NCBI RefSeq assembly: GCF_000156335.1
Contig: NZ_DS999214.1
Span: forward strand, 148,883-212,882
DNA length: 64,000 bases
Origin: Roseobacter sp. GAI101
Lineage (GTDB): Bacteria > Pseudomonadota > Alphaproteobacteria > Rhodobacterales > Rhodobacteraceae
Reading direction: 5' to 3'
Each line of letters opens with the position of its first letter. Position 1 is the stretch's first letter. The notes under the pieces are model-generated. The model saw only the letters and a list, made by a program, of their open reading frames with translations. It had not been told where the DNA came from and did not search any database. Both the position numbers and the translations under genes were made by a program. Below are positions 18,574 through 26,967 of the stretch, piece by piece.

Positions 18574-18959
18574 GCGCCGCCTCGCAATGCATCCAGATAG
18601 GTCCGAATGTTCAGGATCTGCGGCAGGCCACCATCAATCGCGGAGTCAACGGGACGTCCCCCGCCAAAAAGCGGCCCAGTGTTCGCGCGGGTCGGCCATG
18701 TTCTCGCAAGAGGCTCTGAGAAATAGAGTTCGAGTGATTTGTAAATGCCGACAAGTGCCGAGAGGCGCAGAAGCTGGTCCTTGGTCAAGTCGCCGGTAAA
18801 GCCTGGCTTTCTTGCGCGCTTCCAGGTGCTGGCCGACATATCTGCAAGGCTGGCAGCCTCGTTCAAGGACAACCCCCAAGTCTCGGCGATCCGGGCATAG
18901 GCTTTCAGCGCGACCGCATTGATGTCAGCGGGTTTACGGGTGTTAGCGACAATTTGCAT
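18570..18959 (-). CDS. Xre/MbcA/ParS-type antitoxin of RES-Xre module
   Basis: A 129-residue protein. The N-terminal half is an Xre-like helix-turn-helix (AETWGLSLNEAASLADMSAS) and the C-terminal half a toxin-binding domain ending in PQILNIRTYLDALRGG. It binds and blocks the RES toxin and represses the operon. AGGAGA precedes the ATG at good spacing. Immediately upstream lies a 12-bp perfect palindrome, the likely operator. It is coupled to the toxin gene by a 4-bp overlap. Confidence 0.85.
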   Translation of the reverse strand: MQIVANTRKPADINAVALKAYARIAETWGLSLNEAASLADMSASTWKRARKPGFTGDLTKDQLLRLSALVGIYKSLELYFSEPLARTWPTRANTGPLFGGGRPVDSAIDGGLPQILNIRTYLDALRGGA

Positions 18960-18981
18960 AGGGCTTCTCCTGATCTACTAA

Positions 18982-18999
18982 TTAGTCCATATGGACCAA
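18982..18999. promoter_or_regulatory. Palindrome GTCCATATGGAC, probable RES-Xre operator
   Basis: A perfect 12-bp palindrome at 18985-18996, flanked by TTA and CAA that extend the symmetry, starts 26 bases before the antitoxin ATG. Xre antitoxins autorepress by binding palindromes over their promoter. Seen directly; binding is inferred. Confidence 0.6.
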
Positions 19000-19155
19000 A
19001 AGTAAAGATCAAATGAGCGCCCAAACCACAAGGATGCTCTCATCCCCGGTTTCGCTATACTGTGCCGGTCATGGTTCGCTTCGACCTGAAACCGCGACCG
19101 ATTAAAGGCACCATCCCGAACATTCGTCCCATCAGCCTTGTCTAATCCGCTGATG

Positions 19156-19575
19156 TCAGCTGTTGAGCAGATCAATCACGGCGTCTGCACCGGCAGGGCT
19201 TGAAATTGCCAATGCCATTGGCGCTGTCCCTCCAAAGTCCTGATGCGGCTTTTCAAGAAATCGCATCACCAGTGCGCCGTTGCCATTGTGAACCCTGTCT
19301 GCAACCACATAAGCGCGGGCAAAATCATAAAGTATCTGACTGTTGACGACGCTGATGGCACGCTTTTCACTTTTCGCGCGGCGATAGGCTCTGTCCGGAA
19401 TGATATTCATGGCAGGTGTCGAAGCCAGAACATCCAAAATCTTTTCTACGGATTTCACCGGAAGACCCTTTGCCACTTCGGAATTCAAAGAATCTATATC
19501 GTTGATTTCTTCAGGAAGCCCCAAGAGTTCCGAAACCCGGTCGATCTCTGTCGCGCGTGTGAGTTTGCCATTCAT
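19156..19575 (-). CDS. MbcA/ParS-type antitoxin-like protein, apparently unpaired
   Basis: A 139-residue protein. The C-terminal part (ARAYVVADRVHNGNGALVMR, then FLEKPHQDFGGTAPMALAI and a terminal ADAVIDLLNS) matches the Xre/MbcA/ParS toxin-binding domain, in which a short partner-sized motif recruits a RES-type toxin. The N-terminal half (VKSVEKILDVLASTP) replaces the usual Xre domain. GGGAGA supports the ATG at 19575; a TTG at 19581 is also open. No RES gene adjoins it: the 580 bases downstream hold only the operator and start of the RES-Xre pair. It may be a solitary antitoxin or relic. Confidence 0.7.
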   Translation of the reverse strand: MNGKLTRATEIDRVSELLGLPEEINDIDSLNSEVAKGLPVKSVEKILDVLASTPAMNIIPDRAYRRAKSEKRAISVVNSQILYDFARAYVVADRVHNGNGALVMRFLEKPHQDFGGTAPMALAISSPAGADAVIDLLNS

Positions 19576-19719
19576 CGTCAATCTCCCTTTGCGAGAACAA
19601 CTGACAGCTATGTCGCTGGATCACAACCGGATGACTGTGTTTAGATGCGCCCGCCCCGCCTTGTTGCGCGCTGTGGACATGTGCGCACAAAATCAAGGCG
19701 GTAAAGCGCGTTGAGACGG

Positions 19720-20118
19720 CTATTCTGCGGACTTGGTCGCTGCGGCACTGCGGACCCGGCGGGACCCTTCGCGCGGCTGAAGCGCGTCAAGAGCATCGGC
19801 GTTGTCCCGTCCCCAATCATAGACCAAATCCACGAGCCCGACGAACCGCAGACCCAGCGGCGTGAGTGCATAGGTCACCGCCGGCGGGACAGTGCTGTCG
19901 ACCCGACGGTCGATCAAGCCGCCGGTTTCCATGTCACGCAAGGTCTGGACGAACATCTTTTTCGACAGCCCCGGCAGGCTGCGATGCAACGCACCGCTGC
20001 GCGCAGCACCCGCATGACGGGCCTGCAGGGTATGCAGGATCATGCTGGTCCACTTCGTCGCAAAAATCTCCATCACGCGGCGCGGCGCGCAATCTTCGCG
20101 CCAGTCATCGTCTTGCAA
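19720..20118 (-). CDS. HxlR family transcriptional regulator
   Basis: A 132-residue winged-helix protein: DCAPRRVMEIFATKWTSMIL is the HxlR signature, followed by LPGLSKKMFVQTLRDMETGG and the wing YALTPLGLRF. The best start is TTG at 20118, with AAGGAG about six bases upstream; upstream in-frame sequence is atypical. HxlR regulators usually control the divergent gene, here the PRISE-type reductase at 20223. They often respond to oxidants or reactive aldehydes. Confidence 0.85.
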   Translation of the reverse strand: MQDDDWREDCAPRRVMEIFATKWTSMILHTLQARHAGAARSGALHRSLPGLSKKMFVQTLRDMETGGLIDRRVDSTVPPAVTYALTPLGLRFVGLVDLVYDWGRDNADALDALQPREGSRRVRSAAATKSAE

Positions 20119-20222
20119 GATGGTCTCCTTTAGGTGACTACGTTCCGTTTTGGTGCCGTCTAGCAAACGCAGACATCGGTGGCTAGGTGCCTTCCACACC
20201 GTGTAACCACAGGAGAAAACAT

Positions 20223-21290
20223 ATGACCAAGGCAGCACTCGTCGTCGGCGCGACCGGCATCCAGGGCAGCGCGATCGCGGACAAACTGGTCTCGCACGGC
20301 TGCACCGTTCTCGGCCTGGCACGCACACCACAGGACCACGACGGCGTCACACCCGTCGCTGCCGATCTGCTGGACCCGAAGGCACTGGCACAGGCCCTAA
20401 AGGGGCACGCGCCGACCCACGTCTTTCTCACGACGTGGCTGCGTCAGGATACTGAGGCCGAAAATATCCGCGTGAACGATACCATGGTCCGCAATCTGCT
20501 GGACGCCGTCCGCGAGGCGGGCAGCGTGGAACACGTGGCCCTCGTGACGGGGCTCAAACACTACCTCGGGCCATTCGAGGCCTATGGCAAAGGGACCCTG
20601 CCAAAGACGCCGTTCCGCGAGGACCAAGGGCGGCTGGACGTTGCGAACTTTTATTATGCGCAAGAGGACGAGGTATTTGCAGCCGCTGAGCGCGACGGTT
20701 TCGGCTACAGCATCCATCGCCCGCATACCGTGATCGGCAAGGCCGTCGGGAACGCGATGAACATGGGCACGACGCTGGCCGTCTATGCCGAACTGTGCAA
20801 GGCGACCGGGCGGCCCTTCCGGTTTCCGGGCTCACAGGTGCAGTGGGAGTCGCTGACCGACATGACCGATGCGCGCCAACTGGCGGATCAGGTGATCTGG
20901 GCGTCCACAACGCCAGCCGCGCGCAACGAAGATTTCAACATCGTCAATGGCGATGTCTTCCGCTGGAACTGGATGTGGCACCGGATCGGTGACTACTTTG
21001 GCGTCGAGGTAGAGGATTTTGATGGTGTGGAGCGTCCCTTGGTAGAGCAGATGCAGGACGATGCCCCCGTCTGGGCCGAGATCGCGAAACAACACGGGCT
21101 GGCGAAAAGCGATCTGTCGCGGCTTGCCTCTGCCTGGCACACGGACGCCGATCTGGGCCGCCCGATCGAGGTCGTGACCGACATGAGCAAAAGCCGCGCA
21201 TTGGGGTTCACCGGATATGTTGCCACGGACAGCGCGTTCTTTGATCTGTTCGACCGCTTGCGCGCCGACAACATCATTCCCAAACCGTGA
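20223..21290 (+). CDS. SDR family NAD(P)-dependent oxidoreductase (PRISE-like)
   Basis: A 355-residue short-chain dehydrogenase. The N-terminal MTKAALVVGATGIQGSAIAD holds the GxxGxxG nucleotide motif; the middle has ALVTGLKHYLGPFEAYGKG and NFYYAQEDEVF, matching the progesterone 5-beta-reductase/iridoid synthase-like (PRISE) group that reduces activated enones. AGGAG lies eight bases before the ATG at 20223. It is divergent from an HxlR regulator, which fits a role in removing reactive carbonyls. The native substrate cannot be read from sequence. Confidence 0.87.
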   Translation: MTKAALVVGATGIQGSAIADKLVSHGCTVLGLARTPQDHDGVTPVAADLLDPKALAQALKGHAPTHVFLTTWLRQDTEAENIRVNDTMVRNLLDAVREAGSVEHVALVTGLKHYLGPFEAYGKGTLPKTPFREDQGRLDVANFYYAQEDEVFAAAERDGFGYSIHRPHTVIGKAVGNAMNMGTTLAVYAELCKATGRPFRFPGSQVQWESLTDMTDARQLADQVIWASTTPAARNEDFNIVNGDVFRWNWMWHRIGDYFGVEVEDFDGVERPLVEQMQDDAPVWAEIAKQHGLAKSDLSRLASAWHTDADLGRPIEVVTDMSKSRALGFTGYVATDSAFFDLFDRLRADNIIPKP

Positions 21291-21405
21291 TCTTCTGGCC
21301 GCGGCGCTTGTGAAAGAGCCGATGCTTGCGCACTTTAAAAATGCTGGGGAAGTTTGGAAAAAATTTTGGTCACACGATCCGACCAGCGCCCACCCTAAGC
21401 CCACC

Positions 21406-22809
21406 CTAAGCCCACCGCGTGTGCAGAATCGCGACCCCGATCACAAGCCCGTAGGCCATCATCGCAATCCCGATTGCCGCGAACACCCCGTTCACCCCCA
21501 TCGAAGTCGTAGAAGTGAGGATCAACCCGCCGCCAACGGCCAGACCAATGCGAAACAGACTACCAATCAGGGGCCAAAGCATCTTTGCGGCCCCTTGGGA
21601 TGCGAAATACAGCGCAAGGCCAAGGCCGAAGAAGGCATAAAAAGGTGCAACGATCCGGAAATAAGCCCGTCCCGCTTCCAATGTCGCTGTGTCGGAGGGG
21701 TTTAGGAACATGCCCAGCCACAGGTCGGGAAACACCGACAGGATCAATCCGATACAGCCGATGATCGCGGCACCCGTCAATGATCCCGTCCACGCGATCC
21801 GAAGTGCACGATCTTTCTGGCCTGCACCGACATTCACACCGACCATGGCAGTCATGGCGGCACCAATCCCGAAGATGACCGGGATCATCAGGAATTCGAG
21901 CCGCGCGCCAAGGCCATACCCTGCCAGCGCTGCTTCGCCGTATTGCCCGACCATGCCGACCATCATCACGATCGTCAGAACCGTCAGCAGCGTGTTGACC
22001 GACGCGATGGCTCCGACGTGCATGATGTCGCGGAACATGCCAAGATCAACCCGGGCAAACGCGCCTTTGAAGGCAAGCCCGGTCCTGCCAGTTGCGATGT
22101 AGCTGACAGCGATCAGGGCACCAAGGCCGTAAGCAAGGATCAGCCCCAAGGGCAAGCCCGCGATCCCGAGCGCCGGAAGCGGCCCCCACCCCAGGGCAAA
22201 GCCACCCGACAGCGGGATCGAGACGATAGAAACCAGCAAAAGCAGGAGCGACGGCATCCGCATATCACCTGTCCCGCGAATGACGCTTAACGAGGAATGG
22301 CATAGCCAGATGGTGAAACACCCGGGAAAGAAGACGATTGAATAGGTCACAGCGGCGTCTACCGCAGCCTCTCCGCCACCCAGCGTACTAAAAATTGCCC
22401 GTCCGAAAAGCGCCATCGTGACAGCCATTAAAAGCGCGAAACATGCCACGATGATCCACGCCGTAAAGGTGAGCGTGGCGGCCCGTGCGGGGTTCGATGC
22501 ACCAAGCGCCCGCGCGACGGCAGCTGAAATCGCGCCACCCATCGCGCCTGCCGCCAGCATCTGGGTCAGCATCATGAGCGGAAAGACCAGCGCCAGACCC
22601 GCCAGCACCGTGACACCCAAAAGGCTGGCGAAATAGGCTTCGGCAATGCTTTGGGCCGCCTGCACCAGCATGGCCAAAACGTTGGGCGCAGCCAGCTTTG
22701 CCAGCGTCGGCCCGATCGGGGCTGTCAGCAGAACCTTGGTGCGTGTGGCGCGGGCAGAGGATGCGGCGTCAACGGGAGCAGCGATATTCAGGGGGGGCGC
22801 AACAGTCAT
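21406..22809 (-). CDS. MATE family efflux transporter
   Basis: A 467-residue membrane protein with about 12 hydrophobic segments and two MatE halves (first about 30-220, second about 240-460). Typical glycine/proline-rich segments include KLAAPNVLAMLVQAAQSIAE near the start and the repeated IAGLPLGLILAYGLG. MATE proteins export cationic drugs or metabolites in exchange for sodium or protons. It begins 4 bp after the stop of the thioesterase gene, so they form one operon, probably controlled by the HxlR regulator encoded divergently. Confidence 0.9.
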   Translation of the reverse strand: MTVAPPLNIAAPVDAASSARATRTKVLLTAPIGPTLAKLAAPNVLAMLVQAAQSIAEAYFASLLGVTVLAGLALVFPLMMLTQMLAAGAMGGAISAAVARALGASNPARAATLTFTAWIIVACFALLMAVTMALFGRAIFSTLGGGEAAVDAAVTYSIVFFPGCFTIWLCHSSLSVIRGTGDMRMPSLLLLLVSIVSIPLSGGFALGWGPLPALGIAGLPLGLILAYGLGALIAVSYIATGRTGLAFKGAFARVDLGMFRDIMHVGAIASVNTLLTVLTIVMMVGMVGQYGEAALAGYGLGARLEFLMIPVIFGIGAAMTAMVGVNVGAGQKDRALRIAWTGSLTGAAIIGCIGLILSVFPDLWLGMFLNPSDTATLEAGRAYFRIVAPFYAFFGLGLALYFASQGAAKMLWPLIGSLFRIGLAVGGGLILTSTTSMGVNGVFAAIGIAMMAYGLVIGVAILHTRWA

Positions 22810-22813
22810 TTTC

Positions 22814-23338
22814 TTACGCCTTCTTCTGTTTCAGCGGGAATATCAGACAGGTGGTGGACCCGTGCGCGTAAAGCTTGCCATCCTCCAGCCCGACAACCCG
22901 CGCTTCGGACGTCGCCATCTGCCGCCCGCGATGAACGATCGTTGCCTCTGCCCGCAAACGACCCGTCGTCGGCAGGATCGCACGGGTGTAATTCACCTTC
23001 AGCTCTGCCGTCGTGAAACCAATACCAGCGTCAAGTGTTGTATGGACGCAGACACCCAGCACAGTGTCCAGAAGCGTCGCTGCAAATCCCCCATGCAGCG
23101 TGCCCATCGGATTTAGCAAGAAATCGGCAGGATCCGCCTCGAACGCTGCTTTGCCGTAATCAAGATCCATCGGGTCGGAGATGCCCATTGTCACGATCAT
23201 TGACGGCTGGGCCGTTACCGCCCCCGAGTTTAGCGCACGCATGTAATCAAGCCCAGACAGGCGCATCGCCGCCTCTGCATCCAGGGGTTCGGTCACATAG
23301 GCATAGCTGCGGGTTTTCCGCGTGTTAATCGTGGTCAC
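22814..23338 (-). CDS. PaaI-type hotdog-fold thioesterase
   Basis: A 174-residue hotdog protein. NPMGTLHGGFAATLLDTVLG at about 76-95 is the catalytic PaaI-family motif (HGG with downstream acidic residue), followed by TTAELKVNYTRAILPTTG. Such enzymes hydrolyse acyl-CoA thioesters. It begins with GTG at 23338; no strong ribosome site is visible. It is the first gene of an operon with the MATE transporter and is divergent from an HxlR gene with two operator-like palindromes between. Confidence 0.87.
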   Translation of the reverse strand: MTTINTRKTRSYAYVTEPLDAEAAMRLSGLDYMRALNSGAVTAQPSMIVTMGISDPMDLDYGKAAFEADPADFLLNPMGTLHGGFAATLLDTVLGVCVHTTLDAGIGFTTAELKVNYTRAILPTTGRLRAEATIVHRGRQMATSEARVVGLEDGKLYAHGSTTCLIFPLKQKKA

Positions 23339-23391
23339 GTCATCTTGTCCCTGCTTGATTGGACGGTCGCACTGCCCCTCAGGTGCAGTAG

Positions 23392-23434
23392 GTTCTTTTT
23401 AGGAACTCTTTATGGGTAAGTTCCCTTTTCGAAC
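23392..23434. promoter_or_regulatory. Two GTTC-N7-GAAC palindromes, probable HxlR operators
   Basis: GTTC-N7-GAAC occurs at 23392-23406 and again at 23420-23434, centres 28 bp apart, between the divergent thioesterase (start 23338) and HxlR gene (start 23461). The outer bases also match when the second site is read on the other strand. Paired sites in such a gap are typical of autoregulating HxlR dimers. Confidence 0.6.
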
Positions 23435-23460
23435 CTGTCAATCGCTGATATAAGACCGAT

Positions 23461-23904
23461 ATGAAATGGAATGATCTGAACACCGAATCCTGCCCCGTCG
23501 CACGCGGCCTGTCCGTGATTGGAGATCGTTGGACCATGCTTGTGATCCGCGAATGCTTTCTGGGCATCCGGCGATTTGATCAGATGCAGGAACGTCTGGG
23601 CATCACCCGCCATGTCCTTGCTGACCGGCTGCGCAAGCTGGAAGCGGATGGCGTGCTGAAACGTGTGGCCTATCAGGAACGTCCTCTGCGCCACGAGTAC
23701 CTGCTGACCGACAGTGGCAAGGCGCTTTATCCCATATTGGTCACGATGATCGAGTGGGCCAATGCCCATGTCCCGGCCGAGAACGGGTCGTCGGTGACGT
23801 TGATATCCCGGGAAACGAACGACCCCATTGAACCAAAGCTGGTTGATGCGCGGACGGGCAATGAGATCACGCACAGAACTGTCATTGCCAAGACGGCTGG
23901 TTGA
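23461..23904 (+). CDS. HxlR family transcriptional regulator
   Basis: A 147-residue winged-helix regulator with SCPVARGLSVIGDRWTMLVI (HxlR signature with an N-terminal cysteine), FDQMQERLGITRHVLADRLR (recognition helix) and the wing HEYLLTDSGKALYPIL. Divergent from the thioesterase-MATE operon across two operator-like palindromes, it most likely represses that operon and itself in response to a toxic compound or oxidant. Confidence 0.9.
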   Translation: MKWNDLNTESCPVARGLSVIGDRWTMLVIRECFLGIRRFDQMQERLGITRHVLADRLRKLEADGVLKRVAYQERPLRHEYLLTDSGKALYPILVTMIEWANAHVPAENGSSVTLISRETNDPIEPKLVDARTGNEITHRTVIAKTAG

Positions 23905-24029
23905 TTGGTTTCAATGCCAGGTGTGCGGGCAGGTGCCTGAGCTTACCCTATGATTTGGGCACCTCAGACAAACCACGAGGCATGCTAAAAGGCGCGACAG
24001 CCCTACGGCCGCCGCGCGGTGGAAATGCA

Positions 24030-24329
24030 TTACTCTAGATATTTGCCAATGTCCGGGGCGCGGAGCGGACGCGCAATGCTGTTCACGCGCGCCTCGGGCA
24101 ATCCGACGTATCTGGCAATCTCTCCATCTGACAGGCCAAGGGCGATAAAGCACTGCAAGACCGTGACGGGGTCGGGGCCAAACGCATCATGGATTTCGAC
24201 ATCAAAGCTGCGTGCCGGCAGGCGGCTGACGGATGCACAGTCATAACCCGAATGCTTCGGCGTTATCCGGTGCCTGTAGCCTACGTTACCTGTTGATTGC
24301 GTCTCCATGTCTGTGTTGAATTTATGCAT
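24030..24329 (-). CDS. Small hypothetical protein with helix-turn-helix-like C-terminus
   Basis: A 99-residue protein not assigned to a named family. The N-terminal half is polar. The C-terminal half (VLQCFIALGLSDGEIARYVG, then LPEARVNSIARPLRA) reads as a helix-turn-helix with a possible recognition helix. The start at 24329 is supported by GGGAGGATC upstream; a longer in-frame start at 24572 would add an atypical extension. An FNR-like element lies about 80 bases upstream. It may be a small oxygen-responsive regulator; this is inference. Confidence 0.6.
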   Translation of the reverse strand: MHKFNTDMETQSTGNVGYRHRITPKHSGYDCASVSRLPARSFDVEIHDAFGPDPVTVLQCFIALGLSDGEIARYVGLPEARVNSIARPLRAPDIGKYLE

Positions 24330-24401
24330 GCTTTTGATCCTCCCCCAGAGTTTGAAAATGCTGAATTCGCAATCAGAATTCAGGAAAAATTCGAGACCTC
24401 C

Positions 24402-24415
24402 TTGCGCTAGATCAA
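24402..24415. promoter_or_regulatory. FNR-like half-conserved box upstream of the small HTH gene
   Basis: TTGCG-CTAG-ATCAA fits the FNR/FnrL pattern TTGAT-N4-ATCAA with two mismatches, all in one half. It is centred about 80 bases before the minus-strand start at 24329, allowing activation of a leadered transcript. Weak on its own; a better site lies 170 bases away serving the other direction. Confidence 0.35.
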
Positions 24416-24571
24416 TCGGGTTACGAAACTCTGTCCAACCAAGGGAAAACAGCGGAAAAATGCCGAATGGGCCACCGCCCTGGACGCATGATACCCCAAC
24501 CACGCAAACTCCGAAGTCGTGCAGAGAATAAAATCTCCGACATAACAGCCTGCAACCTACCCAAGGCCACA

Positions 24572-24585
24572 TTGACTTTGATCAA
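24572..24585. promoter_or_regulatory. FNR/FnrL-type box upstream of the cyclopropane synthase gene
   Basis: TTGAC-TTTG-ATCAA matches the FNR-family consensus TTGAT-N4-ATCAA with one mismatch. Its centre is about 47 bases before the GTG start at 24626. At that distance it could act as activator or repressor site depending on the transcription start. Confidence 0.5.
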
Positions 24586-24625
24586 TTGGCATCCCGATTG
24601 CTTGCGTTAGCAAAAAGGGACCCCG

Positions 24626-25873
24626 GTGAAGGATAATGCTGTGCTTCAACACCTACTTGTCAGAAACCTGAGGATCCTTCTTCGCGAAGGGAACATCACG
24701 CTGCATTTGCCGGACCGGAAAACCGTTCGCATTGGCGATGGCAGTGGCCGCCCCGTTACCGTCCGGCTGACGCATCCTGGCATCATTTCGCATTTGGTCT
24801 GGAACCCCGAACTTGCCCTTGGCGAAGGCTATATGAACGGCGATATCAAGATTGACGGCGATGATCTGCATGGTCTCCTCGAAATTGCGGTCCGCAATTT
24901 TGACGCGCAGGCATCCTCATCTTGGATCCGCGTTGTCAGAGCCATTCGAATGCTGCGACGGCGATTTGACCAGAACAATTTCGCATCGGTCTCCAAACGG
25001 AATGTCGCGCATCATTATGATCTGTCCAGCGCGCTTTACGATCTTTTTCTGGATCAGGACCGGCAATATTCCTGCGCCTATTTCAAACACCCCGATGACT
25101 CGCTGGATCAGGCGCAAGCACAAAAGAAGGCACATATCGCGGGCAAGCTGCTTTTGGAGCCAGGAATGCGGGTTCTCGATATCGGCTGCGGCTGGGGGGG
25201 CATGGCGCTTGGCCTCGCGCGTGACTACGGGGTCAATGTTCTGGGCGTGACACTGTCAAAGGAACAGCACCGCATCGCGACAGAGCGCGCCCATGCGGAG
25301 GGGCTTGCGGATCGCGTCATCTTTCAGTTGCGCGACTACCGTCATGTCAGCGGCCCGTTCGACCGGATTGTGTCAGTCGGCATGTTCGAACATGTCGGCC
25401 TTCCGCATTATGGCACCTACTTTGAAACTGTGCGGAACCTGCTGTCGCCTGATGGGGTCGCGCTGATCCACACCATCGGGCGAAGTGCCCCGCCCGACGC
25501 GACAAACCCCTGGATTTCTCGGTACATCTTTCCGGGCGGATATATTCCGGCCATGTCCGAAGTGTTGGCCCCCATCGAGAACGCAAACCTTTGGCTGGAT
25601 GATGTCGAATGCTGGCGACAGCATTATGCGACAACGCTTCGCCATTGGTACGACAGATTTCAGGCGAACAGCAAAAAGGCAGCCAGCATTTATGATGAAA
25701 GGTTTGTTCGCATGTGGCGGTTCTATCTTGCCGCTTCCGAACAGACTTTCCGGTACGGACGCCAAACCGTCTTTCAGTTCCAGCTATCGCGCCGTCAGGA
25801 TGCCGTCCCCCTGACCCGCGATTATCTGTATCCTTCGACGCAACCGCCCCAACTTGCTCAGGCCGCCGAATAG
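24626..25873 (+). CDS. Cyclopropane-fatty-acyl-phospholipid synthase
   Basis: A 415-residue SAM-dependent methyltransferase. The SAM motif VLDIGCGWGGMALGLA lies at about 183-198, preceded by HHYDLSSALYDLFLD (129-143) and followed by FDRIVSVGMFEHVG, all hallmarks of Cfa enzymes. It adds a methylene to unsaturated acyl chains in membrane lipids, usually in late growth or stress. The GTG start at 24626 has AAGGGA upstream. An FNR-like box just upstream suggests control by oxygen. Confidence 0.9.
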   Translation: MKDNAVLQHLLVRNLRILLREGNITLHLPDRKTVRIGDGSGRPVTVRLTHPGIISHLVWNPELALGEGYMNGDIKIDGDDLHGLLEIAVRNFDAQASSSWIRVVRAIRMLRRRFDQNNFASVSKRNVAHHYDLSSALYDLFLDQDRQYSCAYFKHPDDSLDQAQAQKKAHIAGKLLLEPGMRVLDIGCGWGGMALGLARDYGVNVLGVTLSKEQHRIATERAHAEGLADRVIFQLRDYRHVSGPFDRIVSVGMFEHVGLPHYGTYFETVRNLLSPDGVALIHTIGRSAPPDATNPWISRYIFPGGYIPAMSEVLAPIENANLWLDDVECWRQHYATTLRHWYDRFQANSKKAASIYDERFVRMWRFYLAASEQTFRYGRQTVFQFQLSRRQDAVPLTRDYLYPSTQPPQLAQAAE

Positions 25874-26001
25874 CTTGGCCGGATCGGGCACTGTTCTTTT
25901 GCGGCCAACGCACTTCTAAGGGCAAACGCTATCCCCCTGCCGCGCAATAACCGGCCATTGCCCATTTTTCAAAGCGGCAGTTCGCATGGAAAACCGATAT
26001 G

Positions 26002-26877
26002 CTACAGCTTGCCTTCGGCAACCCATTTCTCGACAAGATTGCGGCTTACCTCGAAATGCATGCTGTCTTCGCGGGAAAAACCTGCGCCCCAATACCAGCC
26101 TTCCGTGCGGAAGAAATCGGCCAGAATGGTCAGGCCCAACTGTGTTCGGCCATCCCCCAGCTGGTCAAGCTTTCCGTCAATATTCAGATCAAGCGACAAA
26201 CCGAATGCGTGGGTCGACGTACGGCCGGGGGCACCCCGAATATGCCTGACACAAAGCGCGCCGGCCGTGTTGATCCGGGCGTAAAGATCGGGGTCGGTTG
26301 CTTCGATCTTGGCAAAGACGGTGCGAAGGGATTCAATTGCTGGTGTCAGCATACGCACCCGCACGGGACCCACCTGTTCCGTCTGAAGCTTGGACGCCAG
26401 CCGCTTGTTCGTCATCCCCTGGCAGTCCGACGTCAGCACATCACGAGGCTTGCCAAAGACCCCCTCGAGATAGGAAGGAGACGCGATCTGCAAACCGGCG
26501 TTCAATTCCCGGCGGCCAGCGATCAAAACCACTTGGGCATAGGCGTCAATGATGTCATTGCCACCGTCGTTCTGAAATTCGCCCCGTTCCTGAGACATAG
26601 GTTCAGTGCTGATCGGCGCACGGGAAGAGGATGCGACCCGCCCAAGTTCCTTTTCAAGGTTCTGAACGGCTTCTGTCAACGCGTCGATCTGTGACCGCAG
26701 AACTTCGATTTCGATCCGGGCACCGCTGTCGATGGCGGACGCGGAAAATTCCGCATCACCGTCCGCTTCGTATCTGATTTCCTGCGGCGGGCGCAGCTGG
26801 AAATAAATCAGCACGCCCAATCCGATAAAGATCAGCGCCATAGCACCAAGGATGATTGGGATAATGCGTTTTTCCAT
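26002..26877 (-). CDS. Membrane-anchored M15-family peptidoglycan peptidase, TagX-like
   Basis: A 291-residue protein with one N-terminal membrane segment (about 5-28), a coiled-coil stalk (about 55-82) and a C-terminal peptidase domain. Zinc-binding residues are visible: H223 and D230 in STHAFGLSLDLNIDG, and H274 in DSMHFE, the M15 VanY/endolysin pattern. TagX of Acinetobacter is a T6SS-encoded VanY-type L,D-endopeptidase that opens the cell wall for assembly. Location directly after pppA at the end of the T6SS gene string supports the same job. No immunity gene adjoins, arguing against an effector. Confidence 0.8.
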   Translation of the reverse strand: MEKRIIPIILGAMALIFIGLGVLIYFQLRPPQEIRYEADGDAEFSASAIDSGARIEIEVLRSQIDALTEAVQNLEKELGRVASSSRAPISTEPMSQERGEFQNDGGNDIIDAYAQVVLIAGRRELNAGLQIASPSYLEGVFGKPRDVLTSDCQGMTNKRLASKLQTEQVGPVRVRMLTPAIESLRTVFAKIEATDPDLYARINTAGALCVRHIRGAPGRTSTHAFGLSLDLNIDGKLDQLGDGRTQLGLTILADFFRTEGWYWGAGFSREDSMHFEVSRNLVEKWVAEGKL

Positions 26878-26967
26878 AAATGCCGGCCTATGAAATCTTG
26901 ATGTGAAACCGAGGGGGACCACCAAAGCCCGTCACGCCCTGCGACCCGTGGAGTTAAAACTGTGGTC

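Noticed and set aside
19071-19145. 24-codon plus-strand open frame beginning MVRFDLKPRP
   Set aside because: Too short, no ribosome site and no recognised relative; may be chance or a remnant.
26002-26877. M15 peptidase as a secreted T6SS effector
   Set aside because: It has an N-terminal membrane anchor and no adjoining immunity gene; a TagX-like assembly role fits better.
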